Below, piece after piece: positions 21,700 to 35,252 of a stretch of DNA of 64,000 nt. The position numbers and the translations under genes are program-made. This DNA comes from Paragorgia papillata (lineage: Eukaryota > Cnidaria > Anthozoa > Scleralcyonacea > Coralliidae). The notes below the pieces were generated by a model that saw only the letters and a list, made by a program, of their open reading frames with translations, was not told the origin of the DNA and did no database searches. Each line of letters begins with the position of its first letter. The first letter of the stretch is position 1. Location of the stretch: assembly GCA_035771165.1 (NCBI GenBank), contig JAWNZC010000409.1, positions 186,001 to 250,000 of the forward strand. The letters are read 5' to 3'.

Positions 21700-22060
21700 C
21701 AACCTCGTTCTTAGGGACTTTTTTAAATTGGTAAGGTGGGAAAAGGTTCTGGCATCGGCTGTTGGATTCGTCGTTTTTATTGGTTAGTTGCTTTTCCTAA
21801 ACATTCCTGGTGAAACATATTTACGCATACTTTTGTGCCAGTTATGATCAAATACTTTCAACGGGATGGCCAACGGCACAAATAGGACCGCCATTACAAT
21901 GAACTTCTCCCACGGGGTTGCCATATTACTCAGAATAATTTTGCATAATAAACTAAATTGCTAATTTATTACACCAAGTATTTTTGGGTGCTGTGACCAG
22001 CCGATGCTAAGGCTTTTTTCCCACCCTCCAAATTTCAAAAACGCCCTGAGAACGAGGTTG
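21700..22060. mobile_element. Mutator-like TIR element (CAACCTCGT family), 361 bp
   Basis: Perfect 9-bp target duplication GACACAGCT (21691-21699 and 22061-22069). The ends CAACCTCGTTCTTAGGG and CAACCTCGTTCTCAGGG are inverted copies. The inner TIR parts (GGTGGGAAAA...GGCATCGGCTG) are also mirrored. No coding content: a MITE-sized derivative. Confidence 0.85.
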
Positions 22061-22069
22061 GACACAGCT

Positions 22070-23107
22070 AACCCAAGGCAAAATTAGTTTGCTGCCTCTG
22101 CATGGTCTGCAGTAATAAGTTAGCTTCTGAAACATTTGAGGTATTAATACAAAACTCATTTAATACAATAATACAAATGGCACTCCTGTAGAAAACATTC
22201 CTCTTACGAGAAAGGGCAATTGCTTGCCCCCGTGCTGCCCCCGCGCTGTGAGGGCAGGTGGGCAGCTGCCCCCGCTGCCCCCCGTGGCTCCGGCACCCCT
22301 GGATAACCCCGTGAAGTTATAGACAACCCAGTGAAGACAAGTTAGCTGCCAGCCTTCCAGTTCGGCAGCTTGGTGATAAAGCTGGATTGAACGAGTTACA
22401 AGACAGGCAAAACCGTGCAGCTGGCGAACTGGCAGCTAATTACTTCACGGCGTTAATCTAGACGTATAAACTGTTCAACATAGTACATGTTTATATTTTT
22501 TGCATTATTGGCTTATTACTTGCGTTTTGTAGTTGTTGGACTAAGCAGGAAGCCGTTACTAAGCAAGCAGTAAATTTATTATACTGTGGTGTTGGTTTCT
22601 TGTATCTATTCCGGTCAGACTTCCGTAAATGTACTGATGTAAACACTAACGACAGGCAGTTGATAGCCAAACAATCAACACCAACGACAGTCTGTTGATA
22701 GCCAAACAACTGAGAAATAGTGAAATGTCTTGCAAGTATTCAAAAACATCGATAAAATGGTTTCAAAAGATACAACTCGCCAACAGGCTTCGTACTGTAG
22801 TTGCCAAATGCTACCACAAGTAGCCCGAGTAATAAACTATAAAATAACACGGTTTATTGCTAAGTAATGCAAACAAATGTACAAACTAAGCTTTTTGCAT
22901 CTTACCTTTCTGTACAGTGTTTTTGTTTGATAAGAAAAGCAGAAATTTGAATTTAATTTGAATTTATTGAATTTATTGAATTTAAGAAAGTGGACTTTAG
23001 ACGACTAGACATATCTAAACATATATTTTGCATTATTCGGTGCGTATTACTTGCGTTTTATAGTTGTTGAACCAAGCAGCAAGCGGTTACTAGGTAAACA
23101 GTACGTA
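22070..23107. repeat. Region with a 70-bp direct repeat, otherwise unassigned
   Basis: About 22504-22572 (TTACTTGCGTTTTGTAGTTG...) recurs directly at 23033-23100 with about 80 percent identity. An imperfect inverted pair around CAGCTTGGTGATAAAGCTGG lies at 22320-22460. Nothing coding is supported. Confidence 0.45.
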
Positions 23108-23421
23108 TGTAGCGCGCACGATTTAATCAGTGACGCATGCAAGCAGCACGATCAAGCATGACTGCGCACATTATAGAATGACGGACATCCGAAGTTGGTT
23201 AAAGCCTGACATGTACTAGTGCTAGAAGCGCATCACGTAGCAGCGCTACAACGTACTAGAACGACTATGCTACCTAAATTGGTAGTTTGCGGTTATTAGG
23301 ACTATAGCAGATAGGCATCGTAGTCCTTCCTTTACGTATAGAAATATAGTACGTCATATAATCAAACCTACTGTATATAAACCATGTTAAGTCGTAATAA
23401 AAGCACTTATATATGCTGACA
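23108..23421 (+). mobile_element. Possible solo LTR
   Basis: Begins TGT and ends ACA. It contains a TATATAAA box near 23376 and an AATAAA signal near 23397 in the right order. It is followed after two bases by TTGGCG, a primer-binding-site-like start. I could not find a flanking 5-bp duplication or a second copy, so this is tentative. Confidence 0.3.
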
Positions 23422-23514
23422 ACTTGGCGTGTGTTTCACTTTATTCTGGCTAAGGCCAGACGATTTTATTCACCAGTCTGGGGAAGTCCTCGGACAGGAA
23501 CGATTTATAAACTA

Positions 23515-23740
23515 AAAATGAGCCGGGTTAGCCCGGTTAACTGGGCTCACGCGATTGATTAGGACCTTACTGTGGTTTTGAAACTCGCATAAACTAAATG
23601 TACAAAGAAGAATTGTTTTAGTTTAGATGTAAACAAATCCTAACGTTCGGATTAAAATATTTTTTTGTGTCCGAGGAAAGAATTTCGTGGCACGAGTCAG
23701 CTAGCCCGGCTCATGAAACAGCCTCGATCTAACGCTTTCC
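23515..23740. mobile_element. MITE, AGCCGGGTTAGCCCGG family, copy 1
   Basis: About 225 bp, ending GAGCCGGG... and ...CCCGGCTCATGAAACAGCCTC. The interior (TTTTGAAACTCGCATAAACT and GAAAGAATTTCGTG) is shared almost base for base with 36069-36300. Related segments CTGGGGAAG(T/C)C...ACAGGAACGA flank it at about 23445-23510 and 23755-23828. Confidence 0.65.
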
Positions 23741-24740
23741 TGTCCGAATTGGTCTTTAGTATTTTATTCTGCCTAACGCCAGACGATTTTATTCACCTCT
23801 GGGGAAACCTTCGCACAGGAACGAGTTATTAATAAAGTAAGAAAATCGCATTGTATTTATTAATTATTTTTTCCTGCGATAAGTACATGTCAGTGGTCGC
23901 TACCATTAGCAGAAGGACCCATAAATGCCGCCATTTTGAAAGTGAAGATGGGGACACATTTTTGGCCAGCACCCGCAGTCCAGTTATATATATACAGGTC
24001 AGTGCATTGGACATCTGCCTGGCTGTCACGGCTATATTCATTTTATGGCATTTCAAATTCATTTAGAATAGCAAAAACAAATTTCGTCTCAAAATCTGAA
24101 GTGTTAAAACTGTTTTCAACCTGAAAAAATTGTTTTCATGCAGTCTTTTATATCTGTAATATTTTAACATGCAGCATTCGGCAGCATTTATATGTTTAAC
24201 AGACGAAAAATTGCTCCTTTACCGATTTTTATGGCAAATTATAAACAAGCTACGCTAAGTTTTACAAGTTTTACCAAAGGGAAATATTTAGGAGATAAGA
24301 CGGCAGCCAACAACGGGGCAACGAAAACATATAAACGGATAGGTTTAAAATATTTTAAGGACACACGAAATCGAAAACAAAATTACTGTAACAGTGACAG
24401 GGAAACTCGAACAGCATTGCTACTAAATGTTCGTTATTTAATACAGAAAGCGCCGCTCTATAGTTTTACCGTAAGCTTAACCTTTTCAGTCTTTTTCTTC
24501 GTTGGTTTTTTCCTCTTTCGAGTTTCGGTGTGACGGGTTTTCTTCTACTAAGGATGTTGTTCTGCTTTATACGTAGACGTCGTTGATTTGTTTCTGTTCT
24601 TTCCAAAGTGATATACGTTTCCCCAAAACTCCTTTCTTAAGTCTTTTTGTCAAGAATTAATTAAGTTGTCAGTTCAAATCTTTTTGCCAATAACTATATT
24701 GTCCCCAGTGCCCCACAATCTTAACCGCGTATGGTCCGTC

Positions 24741-24775
<35 letters not shown>
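23741..24775. other. Intergenic, no supported gene
   Basis: Contains the second half of the 19016-19118 inverted pair at 23884-23975. An open frame of 113 codons at 24192-24533 starts at an ATG, but its peptide (ending in a Phe-rich hydrophobic stretch) resembles no family I recognise and has no splice support. Confidence 0.35.
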
Positions 24776-24776
<1 letters not shown>

Positions 24777-24939
24777 GCGTTTTCACTCACGTGATCGGTG
24801 GCCCCATCGGTGGCCCAGGTGAAACAATACAAAATATTTGAATAAGAAAGAGCTAATTCCCATACCGTACACCAATATGGCCGCCATTTCATTGTTTTGG
24901 TACACCAATATGGCCGCCGTGACGTCAGATGAAAACGCT
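24776..24939. mobile_element. 164-bp MITE (CACGTGATCGGTG family), copy 1
   Basis: The ends AGCGTTTTCACTC and GATGAAAACGCT are inverted copies. The interior carries two GTACACCAATATGGCCGCC blocks. Near-identical copies lie at 34422-34585 (opposite orientation) and 47307-47469. It is inserted in a TA-rich stretch, so the duplication cannot be read. Confidence 0.75.
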
Positions 24940-24948
24940 CTATATATA

Positions 24949-25039
<91 letters not shown>

Positions 25040-25052
25040 ACAAATAAATAAG

Positions 25053-25111
<59 letters not shown>

Positions 25112-25113
25112 AT
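24949..25113. repeat. (TTTA)n microsatellite
   Basis: About 40 AAAT/ATTT tetranucleotide units with a few interruptions. It yields meaningless LFIY-repeat frames on the minus strand. Confidence 0.95.
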
Positions 25114-25230
25114 ATTCAGATCACAGAAATTCGTTCGCAAATCACGTTTGTCCACGCGTGTAAAATGACTCCAGGCGTGTCGAGATTAGCACCCTCACCG
25201 GGCTCCGGGCCACATGTCCGGGCCTTCGGC

Positions 25231-26861
25231 CAACCTCGCACCCAGGGCCTTCTCTGCTTTCAAAATGGCGCGAGGAGAAGACCCTGGCAAAGGCTGGTCA
25301 CGTGATTCCAAAATACTCCAAGATTTTGGTTGTAAATCCATGTCCTATATTCACGAATTTATTGGTTAGGATTAGGGTGTGTGTTGGGGTCAGGCTTTCA
25401 TGAAGTACCTGGGTTATTTAGGACATGGAATTATTACCAAGATTCTTGGAGTATTTGGTCACGTGGATAATTTGAGCTTCGCCCGTCCTGGGGGGGGGGG
25501 GGGGGGGGGGGGGGGAGCGGTTGATTCGGTTCTTGTAAACGTCAAGGTTGTTGCAAGTCCAGTAACGTTAAATTCGAGCGCTAAATAAGATATACTTCAA
25601 AATTTACGACATTTGCTGGATAATTCATATTTGTTGCCGTCAATCGCCAGATATGAATTCGAAGGCGACGAACGATCATAAACTGATAAACAGAAACCCG
25701 CTCTGCGGTTACAGGTTCTGATACATACACTAAAAATATTCGAATGCTGTTGATTGTTGGAAGTATATTTACCGTCCAGTATAGCACATTTATGTTTCTT
25801 GTCCACACGTTTTGGATTTGTGGAAATTTAATTGTTGTATCTGTCGATTTATACCCAAATGGCATATTCGAATCGAATCTGCTGTCCTCGACTCCTCGTT
25901 GACTTTCAGGTTGTACTTTAATACAAATATTCGATCAACAACAATTCTTCGATCGACGAACATTTATATAGATCAGCACTGAAGACTTTGACTTTGTATA
26001 TTTCTAAACTTTTTAAATTAATAGATTCGGAAAGTCCAGAAACCGAAATATTAATAAACACTTCTTGCTTGCATAATAAAGCAAATATGTTGTAGTGTAG
26101 ACGCTTCTTACTAAACACGGTCATTAAATGATTTTAGCATATACCTCGCAGGTGAATAGTGCTTTTCGCGCAATCTGATTGGTTCCTCTAGCTCGGGATA
26201 TCCTGCACTATTCACCTGCAGGCAAAACAAGATGGCGACCAGTTTTGCTTTGTTTACCGAGGCAGGAGATTTTGTTGATAAACAAGGGTGATGTAGTAGA
26301 ATAACGAGAAAAGTCAACAAAATTAAGTAGAAGAGTGTCCACAGGTATGTTTCTTTACAATTTTCTAGCCATTAATATATTCAAAAGCTGTAAAAACTGT
26401 TTTGTCGACAAATAATTGAGTACACCGAGTTGCTGGCGGCCGACGGCGACGGCCGTGTCTTGTTTATACTCTTGTATAAACATACCGAAAAATATAAGAA
26501 TGTTAAACTTGTTATTTCATTTATGAGGTATATGCTAAAACAATTATTCACCTCAGTGTCGGTGAATAGTGTGGATATTCACCTCCACTTCGGTGAATAA
26601 TTGTTAATTATAAACTTGTTAAGAGAATGTCTTGTTATTTGTACGATTTGGTTATTCTTGAGTGCCTAAATAGTTCGCTGAATAGTTTTACATACGCAAG
26701 CCAACTATACGCTGTTTATCAGTGACTGTACGGAGCCCCCCGGTACAGTGTGAGTCACTCATCAAAATATTCCAAAATTATTGGTGTCACGTGACCAGCC
26801 TTTGCCAGGATCTTCTCCTCGCGCCATTTTGAAAGCAGAGAAGGCCCTGGGTACCAGGTTG
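25231..26861. mobile_element. Mutator-like TIR element (CAACCTCGT family), 1631 bp
   Basis: Perfect 9-bp target duplication GCCTTCGGC (25222-25230 and 26862-26870). The TIRs are about 85 bp: CAACCTCGCACCCAGGGCC... and its mirror, both including CAAAATGGCGCGAGGAGAAG. A poly(G) run lies at about 25490-25515. A smaller inverted pair (TTTTAGCATATACCTC, 26133 and 26524) marks a nested foldback with GGTGAATAGTG motifs. ATGGCGACCAGTTTTGC at 26231 opens only 18 codons. No transposase is seen. Confidence 0.85.
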
Positions 26862-27665
26862 GCCTTCGGCCCTACGCCCATTCTCGTCCCCAGAGCCTCT
26901 CCCGTGCTGGCGCGCGGAAAAGGCTCTGGGGGAATCCATATATCATCGCGATCTGATTGGTTGTTCAAATTCAAAGGCCTATATAACGATGGAGCTTAGT
27001 GAATGTTTATAAATAAACAGTATTTGAAACACGAAAACTGACAACGAAGCACAATTCTAATCATAGTTCTAATCCGAACAATTTAATCGAACATTTTTTC
27101 AAAGCAATCAACCCGTTTCCCCTTATATAATTAAATCAAACACAGAAGACAGACAGCAATTTGAAATCGATAGGCGATAGACGATATTAGACACCACACT
27201 GCTGGCTCACTGGCTGTTTGTGCATGGCTGCATGGTACATATTAATAAGAATCTCATTGAAATAAACACGTCAAATATAAACGAACGGTGCAACATATTA
27301 AAGATAACTACCTTCACTAAAAGAAGCCGTAAATACGAAGAAATTCCGACGCGGCTCTAGTATTGCCAAGCTCTGAAGCGAACTCGTAAATTGTAATGCC
27401 TTTTGCCCCGCCAAATAAACGCGGCGATGAGCCACACTCAACAGGGACTTTTTTTCGAACGGAATATACCACAATCAGAATTGTTCCAAAGTCAAACGAG
27501 TCAATACGAGACAGCCAAACCGCCAGAATCAAAAACGAAAGGAGAATTTTATTCCAAACAACTGTCGATGAATTCGTATCCAACTCCCAAACCGCGAACT
27601 TAAACGCATGCGCTTTAGAAAGAACACCAAAGAATCTTGGTGTTCCGGTTCAACATGTCCTCCTA
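26862..27665. other. Intergenic with a dispersed repeat
   Basis: GGCTCTGGGG-containing sequence at about 26885-26935 (CAGAGCCTCTCCCGTGCTGG) recurs inverted at about 27945-28000. It is probably the remains of another TIR family into which the 1631-bp element inserted. Overlapping frames at 27317-27690 begin at non-ATG codons and are not called. Confidence 0.4.
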
Positions 27666-27915
27666 CCTAGAATTACCAATAATCAGTAAGTGTGAAACGG
27701 CCTTGAATTACCATTTTCCCGGAGGGTTGTGGTTAGGTTTAGGGTCACCGGAGGGTTGTGGTTAGGTGTAGGGTCACCGGGGAGTTGTGGTTAGGGTTAG
27801 GGTTTCTGAGGGGTTGTGGTCTGGGTTGGGTGGTGGGTTAGGAATTAGTTTTTTAAAATTAACGATTATTGGTAATTCTAGGCATTTCACACATACTGAT
27901 TATTGGTAATTCTAC
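27666..27915. mobile_element. MITE containing the TTAGGG-like minisatellite
   Basis: The left end CTAGAATTACCAATAATCAG...GTGTGAAA is mirrored at the right end (TTTCACACATACTGATTATT...). An additional inner copy lies at 27863-27881. The interior 27717-27845 carries the same 30-bp GTTGTGGTTAGG(T)TTAGGG units found at 801-935. Confidence 0.6.
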
Positions 27916-28019
27916 GTAGCAGGATATGCTGTCCGGTTTTGGATTCCCCCAGAGCCTTTCCGCGCGCCAGCACGGGAGAGGCTCTGGGGACGAGAATGCC
28001 CTACGGCTGGGCTCGTGGA

Positions 28020-28885
28020 CAACAGTAGGAGCTACCTTAAGGTGGCTCAATACACTTTTTAGCCTAAGGACTGGGAACGTGAGATTTTGATCTTTGAACG
28101 AATTTACAGGTTCTAAAATTTAACAAAAGTTTAGCGTATGGAGTAAATGTTAAAAATTAGATTAGTACAAATTTGAAAACATATAATGTTGTCAAGGCAA
28201 CTATGACGAAGGCAATGTTGGCAAAATGGCGTCCATAATGACAGTTTTTTTGTTTTATTTCGAAAAAAACTTTGGTGACCCCCAATTTTTAAACGATGAA
28301 TCATAATCTGTTGTTGCAACAGATGTTTTGGGTAAGTTTCAGAAAATTTTGTAGAAGCAAACGATCAGAATTGAAAATCAGCATTTTTGAAATTTTCGTT
28401 CTACAGAATTTTTTTTAATTATTTTCCTGAATGCTACATGTGTGTATTCATGTGGGTTCAGGATACCTTACCAAAGTGGTTTTCGTAATATTTAATGTTT
28501 CATGCGCTTACTTCTCGCGCGGCCAAGTGTTTTTCTTAGCTTGGAAGAACAATGACTTGACATGCGCGTACGCGTAATCGCAGGCGCATCTCACAAGAAA
28601 CACGCAGAAAACACGTATAATTCTAATTAGAAGATTGTTGTTAGGTTACAAGAAAATAAGGATTCAGGGAATACAAAGAAAGCAACAAACAATGCATCCA
28701 GAAGCCTTGAGACGACAACAGAATGGAAACAGACAATGAAAAGCGGACAACTGTATTTATCTTCCTCTGAACAAGATTATTTATTGTAATCTAAGAACTA
28801 TTATATAGCTCGACTGTTAGATCGAAAGTGCTTAACAATGTTTTGGAGGATTCTCTTATTCTTGGTTTATACGGCTATCTTTAAA
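28020..28885. other. Intergenic, no supported gene
   Basis: AT-rich sequence with small random frames. CGCG-containing patches lie near 28510-28580. I see nothing to annotate. Confidence 0.4.
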
Positions 28886-29272
28886 AGGGGGAACGGGGAA
28901 TCGGAGAATGGGGGAATGGGGGAATGGGGGAATGGGGGAATGGGGGAATCGGGAAATGGGGGAATCGGGGAATGGGGGAATCGGGGAATCGGGGAATGGG
29001 GCAATGGGGGGATTGGGGAATCGGGGAATGTGGGAATTGGGGAATCGGGGAATGGGGGAATGGGGGAATCGGGGAATGGGGGAATCGGGGAATCGGAAAA
29101 GGGGGAATCGGAAAAGGGGGAATCGGAAAAGGGGGAATCGGAAAAGGGGGAATCGGAAAAGGGGGAATCGGAAAAGGGGGAATCGGAAAAGGGGAATCGG
29201 AAGAAAAGGGGGGAATCGGAAAAGGGGAAATCGGGGAGAAATGGGGGAATCGGGGAGAAATGGAGGAATCGG
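28886..29272 (+). repeat. G-rich minisatellite GGGGAATGG / GGGGAATCGGAAAA
   Basis: About 200 bp of nine-base units GGGGAATGG and GGGGAATCG are followed by about 170 bp of 14-base units GGGGGAATCGGAAAA. The G-tract spacing would allow G-quadruplexes on the plus strand. The array is open in several frames on both strands (GMGEWGNGGM and FRFPLFRFP types). This is a consequence of unit lengths and absent stops, not evidence of genes. Confidence 0.9.
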
Positions 29273-29635
29273 GTAGACAAAGGCAAAGGAATAACCAATC
29301 TGTTTACGCATTTATACATATAATAAAGACTAAAGTAAAATAAAGTAAAGTAAAGTAAAATAAAGTATTAAAAGTAAAATATATGTTGCTTGTTTCTGCT
29401 GTATAGTCTAGTCAATGTGCCAAACAGACCTTATGCACCAGTGAGTTACGTGCGCGGTTTTGTATTTTCTTTGCGGGTGTTTTTCTCTACTTTTACGCAC
29501 ATTTATTTACGTGGAAATACTATTCTGACCAAGGTATTCTTTACAATAGCTATCTATGTGAAATCTCACACCGGGTGACACGCGTTTTGCTCGGAATATT
29601 TTAAGATCACAAATGATTGCAATCAAATTTCATAA

Positions 29636-29903
29636 TTTGAATATCGAGCAGGCCTCTACACCTGTTGCCCCTACACCTTTTTGGTAGGCATACACGACGA
29701 TTCGTATTTTCTAGTCGACACACATCCCGTTGAAGAAGAACTTGGAGGAGATGGTAATGGTATACTGGTGGCAACGAACGAGCTAACTTCACGCTCGTGT
29801 ACGCTGCTAGTGCAGTGGATTTTGAAGCGTCTTAAAACCAGTGGATTAAATGGGAATGAGGTGCAAAGTTTCGCATGGTTGATGCCGCTGTTAGAAATTC
29901 AAG
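29636..29903 (+). CDS. Exon with a VDTH motif, possibly a peptidase C76-like domain
   Basis: The open frame reads FEYRAGLYTCCPYTFLVGI, then DDSYFLVDTHPV, then ELGGDGNGILVAT and later LLVQWILKRLKTSG...QSFAWLMPLL. It ends CAAG|GTACGT, a good splice donor. FLVDTH resembles the Asp-x-His part of the catalytic site of herpesvirus-type C76 and related cysteine proteases. Such domains are known in cellular mobile-element proteins with DSH or DTH. The catalytic Cys would be upstream and is not seen. A stop at 29633 bounds the left side. A possible acceptor (CGAGCAG) is at 29650. Family assignment is a weak inference; the exon itself is reasonable. Confidence 0.4.
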
Positions 29904-30464
29904 GTACGTATTGTGCATAGTCATAAAATTATTTGTTGATTATAAAAATATATAAATACTATCCTATATATTAGCCATTCCGGTTCCGAAGTTGATGAGA
30001 GGACTGGAGACAAGCGTTAAAAAGTGCGCAAAATGAGAAAGAGCAACTCAAAATTAATAGGTATACACAGTTTGCAGACATTGTGATGTGCTCTTTTTAG
30101 TGTTTGGGCTCATCTCGTAATTTTAGAACCTTTTTAACACTCATGAGTTGCATAATTCAATCTTGAATTTAATTCCGGTTTCATGTATCATCATTCACAA
30201 GTTGACAGTTATTTCGTGTTGACGCTGGAATCGCTACAGACGTTTATTCTCAAGAATATTCCAAGTTTTAATACAATATCTGCAAGAAACTGCAAGAAAG
30301 CTATTTTGTTTGTTTTTTTAGTCGGGTAAATAGCCAATGAAAATTGCAATGTTGTTCGTCAATATTGCAATGTTGCGCGCAAGAGAACACCCGGTTTGAC
30401 CGTAAATGTCGTTGAGATTTCTTATCCTGGTGTATGTGATCAACTAAAACTTGAAAGTACTTCT
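29904..30464. other. Intron or intergenic, no gene seen
   Basis: Follows the donor at 29904. No acceptor-bounded exon continuing the VDTH frame could be found here. Confidence 0.35.
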
Positions 30465-30667
30465 AAGGCCCGTTTACACTCGCGATTTTTGCTACGACTT
30501 TTCTCCCCTTTACGCATTAAATGATTCATTCACGAACGTTATTTTAGCGAATGTTTCGAACCATTTGTGCAACGTTTTATGATCCGATAATTTTGTAGGT
30601 TGTCCACTCAATCGCATGCGTCAGGATGAGAAAAATTGCAGAAAAATCGCAAGTGTAAACTAGCCTT
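30465..30667. mobile_element. MITE, 203 bp
   Basis: AAGGCCCGTTTACACTCGCG at the left is mirrored by CGCAAGTGTAAACTAGCCTT at the right, continuing through ATTTTTGC. Non-coding. Target duplication not resolved. Confidence 0.65.
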
Positions 30668-31920
30668 ATATAGCATGAATGCCCTGGCCATGGGCAATCA
30701 CAGGGATCTCTAACTGATTATTCTAACGCATGAACAGTATCACATGCACCAAAATATATTAATGAGAATCACATTGTGCGAAATATTAAGATACATTTAG
30801 ACACTGGGATTAGTCGGATATCACTCACTGACTATTTGTTGTTTTAACATATATCTAAACCAGAAATTTTCCCAAATTAATCACAATTCGTAAACATACC
30901 ATTTGGTGTGCTGAGTAAGCTAGGTTTACCCATTGATTGTCTTTAATATAAATCCAAAATCTTTGACCGGTTCTTTATATCCAATGATGAAGTACTCAAA
31001 CCCTTAAAAATGTGCCTCTAAACAATCTTATATATTTCCGTTTAAGCCTGGCTGGAGCACACGCTATGATTTTAGTCGGTTGATTTTTATCGGCTGGTCA
31101 ACCGATAAAAAGCGGTATTTACCATACATGTGCGCCATTTACATGTAAAACCTCACATCTTTAACAACTGCAGCCAACATTTTTACGATCATCAAACAAA
31201 ATAACTTCAGAAAGAATAATGAGTGATCAATAAAAATTGTTAATCGCCACAAACGGCATGATGCAATATTTTGACCGATTATAATCGGGCAATATCAAAC
31301 CAGTTTAATATTGTCCGATAAAAATCGGTCGATAAAGATAGCTCAGTAATGACACCGTACACGTAACGATTTTAGTCAAAAGCCCAAAATTGAGTTGGCC
31401 GATAAAAATCGTTGCTTCGTTCGACATAGGCTGTAGAGCTTATATCGAATCTCGTTAAATCTGAACCTCCGAACTGCCGGCTTATTGTAGTTTGGCATAC
31501 GCGTTGTTAATTTTTAGGTGCAGATTAACACTTTTGGAGTAAATCAACTCCTCAAAATTACGCGCACGCGAATTAAGTTCGACGAATCAAATAAACTAAG
31601 TCTGTGAATTTCTTGAAATGTTTAAAAGAATCATTTCCAGTTCAACTATTTCTCGTTTTTATTAGGCAATATCAAAATAAAATCGCACGACCAAGCCATT
31701 GTAAATAAACTGCGACTTAAATAAGCCGCAATCTTACTATGTATATAAAAAGGCACGAAATGCCGTTTAAAAGTTTAAATTGTTTTTTAGATAAGACGCG
31801 GTTTATTTAACACAACAGAATAGGCACATTTATAGAATAGAATCACAAAAACGCTGTTTACAAAAGAAGTCTCTTCTGTAAACTGTAAACTAACGCATTC
31901 AGTACGTGAGGGCATAGACT
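30668..31920. other. Intergenic; one degenerate foldback
   Basis: Repeated CCGATAAAAATCGG and GATTTTTATCGG words between about 31065 and 31415 form inverted pairs, suggesting an old foldback. No gene is supported. Confidence 0.4.
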
Positions 31921-34255
<2,335 letters not shown>

Positions 34256-34421
34256 CTGTATGTCGTAGGCTTGTTCTTTCAATACCGGTTTCACGCCTGG
34301 TATCAGACACGTCTTATCAGCTCTCCCAGTTGGTCAGTTTGGCATCTATTAATTGCCTGATGTTTGACGCTTGTATTTAAGTAGCAACTGACAACTCGCA
34401 TCTTAATTTAGCACGTCATAC

Positions 34422-34585
34422 AGATCGTTTTCATCTGACGTCACGGCGGCCATATTGGTGTACCAAAACAATGAAATGGCGGCCATATTGGTGTACGGTA
34501 TGGGAATTAGCTCTTTCTTATTCAAATATTTCGTATTGTTTCACCACCCCAATGGGGCCACCGATCACGTGAGTGAAAACGATCT
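34422..34585. mobile_element. 164-bp MITE (CACGTGATCGGTG family), copy 2
   Basis: AGATCGTTTTCATCTGACGT at the left and GTGAGTGAAAACGATCT at the right. Opposite orientation to the copies at 24776 and 47307. Internal GGCGGCCATATTGGTGTAC occurs twice. Confidence 0.75.
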
Positions 34586-34680
34586 ATAGGCCTGTAATGT
34601 TATTGCACAGCAAATGTATTCTGCAGTAAAAACTCTTTTTTATGTGTTTTTTCCCGAATGTCTTTCACCATTTTCTTTAG

Positions 34681-34755
34681 ATGCAAAGAACAACCATGGT
34701 GATGAATCTCCAAAAAATAACGACGCCAACGACATACCGGACATGGATGTAGCAA
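34681..34755 (+). CDS. Symmetric acidic exon A of an unidentified gene
   Basis: Acceptor TTTTCTTTAG ends at 34680 and donor GTAAGA starts at 34756. The 75-nt exon is phase-symmetric and reads AKNNHGDESPKNNDANDIPD..., rich in Asn and Asp. Its start is homologous to exon B at 35103 (AENNHDDES). The intronic bases after both donors are also alike (GTAAGAACAATCA...TTTTTGC), so the pair arose by tandem exon duplication. Splicing A to B keeps the frame. Rest of the gene and function not recognised; likely disordered protein. Confidence 0.5.
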
Positions 34756-35102
34756 GTAAGAACAATCATCGTTTTTGCTATGCATGTGGCCGACATTTAC
34801 ATCTTCTAGTATAAAGTGTTTTACATTGATAGTAAATCTCTGAAAAGTGATCAATTTAATGAAAACATAAAAGGTAGTCCCCCCACATGACACCTCATTA
34901 ATTTCTGCCTTTGCAGTAAGCGGTGACATGTTTATACCTGGACTGCGGGTGTCTGTTCCAAAAAGTTTTTTTCCAAATTGTGTCTTTTCATTCATAGGAA
35001 TGAACACTGACCTTACAGTTTTTCCGCTTACTTTTTTCTTTTGTAAGTTATTTCTTGGGTTTTATCTAAAACCTAATTCAATATATACCTATATTTATAT
35101 AG

Positions 35103-35252
35103 TTGCTGAAAACAATCATGACGATGAATCTACACCAGGTTACTATAACATGCAGGATGTTGACCAAGAAATTAGGAGCAGTCAGCTCGTGGAATCTTCT
35201 GATGACAACAATGACAACAACATGCAGGACAACAATGCAGCAATGTCATTAA
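35103..35252 (+). CDS. Symmetric acidic exon B of the same gene
   Basis: 150 nt between acceptor TATTTATATAG and donor GTAAGA, in the same phase as exon A. It reads AENNHDDESTPGYYNMQDVDQ and continues with Asp/Asn/Ser-rich sequence, including two NMQD motifs. The exon inserts 50 residues without changing frame. An inverted-repeat element begins about 240 bp downstream. Confidence 0.5.
   Translation: MLKTIMTMNLHQVTITCRMLTKKLGAVSSWNLLMTTMTTTCRTTMQQCH

Noticed and set aside
24783..25155. LFIYLFIY open frames
   Set aside because: Translations of (TTTA)n; the same applies to 32365-32580.
25490..25515. Poly(G) tract as a functional switch
   Set aside because: A homopolymer in a transposon with no adjoining gene; likely slippage or an assembly-sensitive site.
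28838..29343. Long Gly- and Pro/Phe-rich frames on both strands
   Set aside because: By-product of the G-rich minisatellite, open in many frames at once, with no splice or promoter support.
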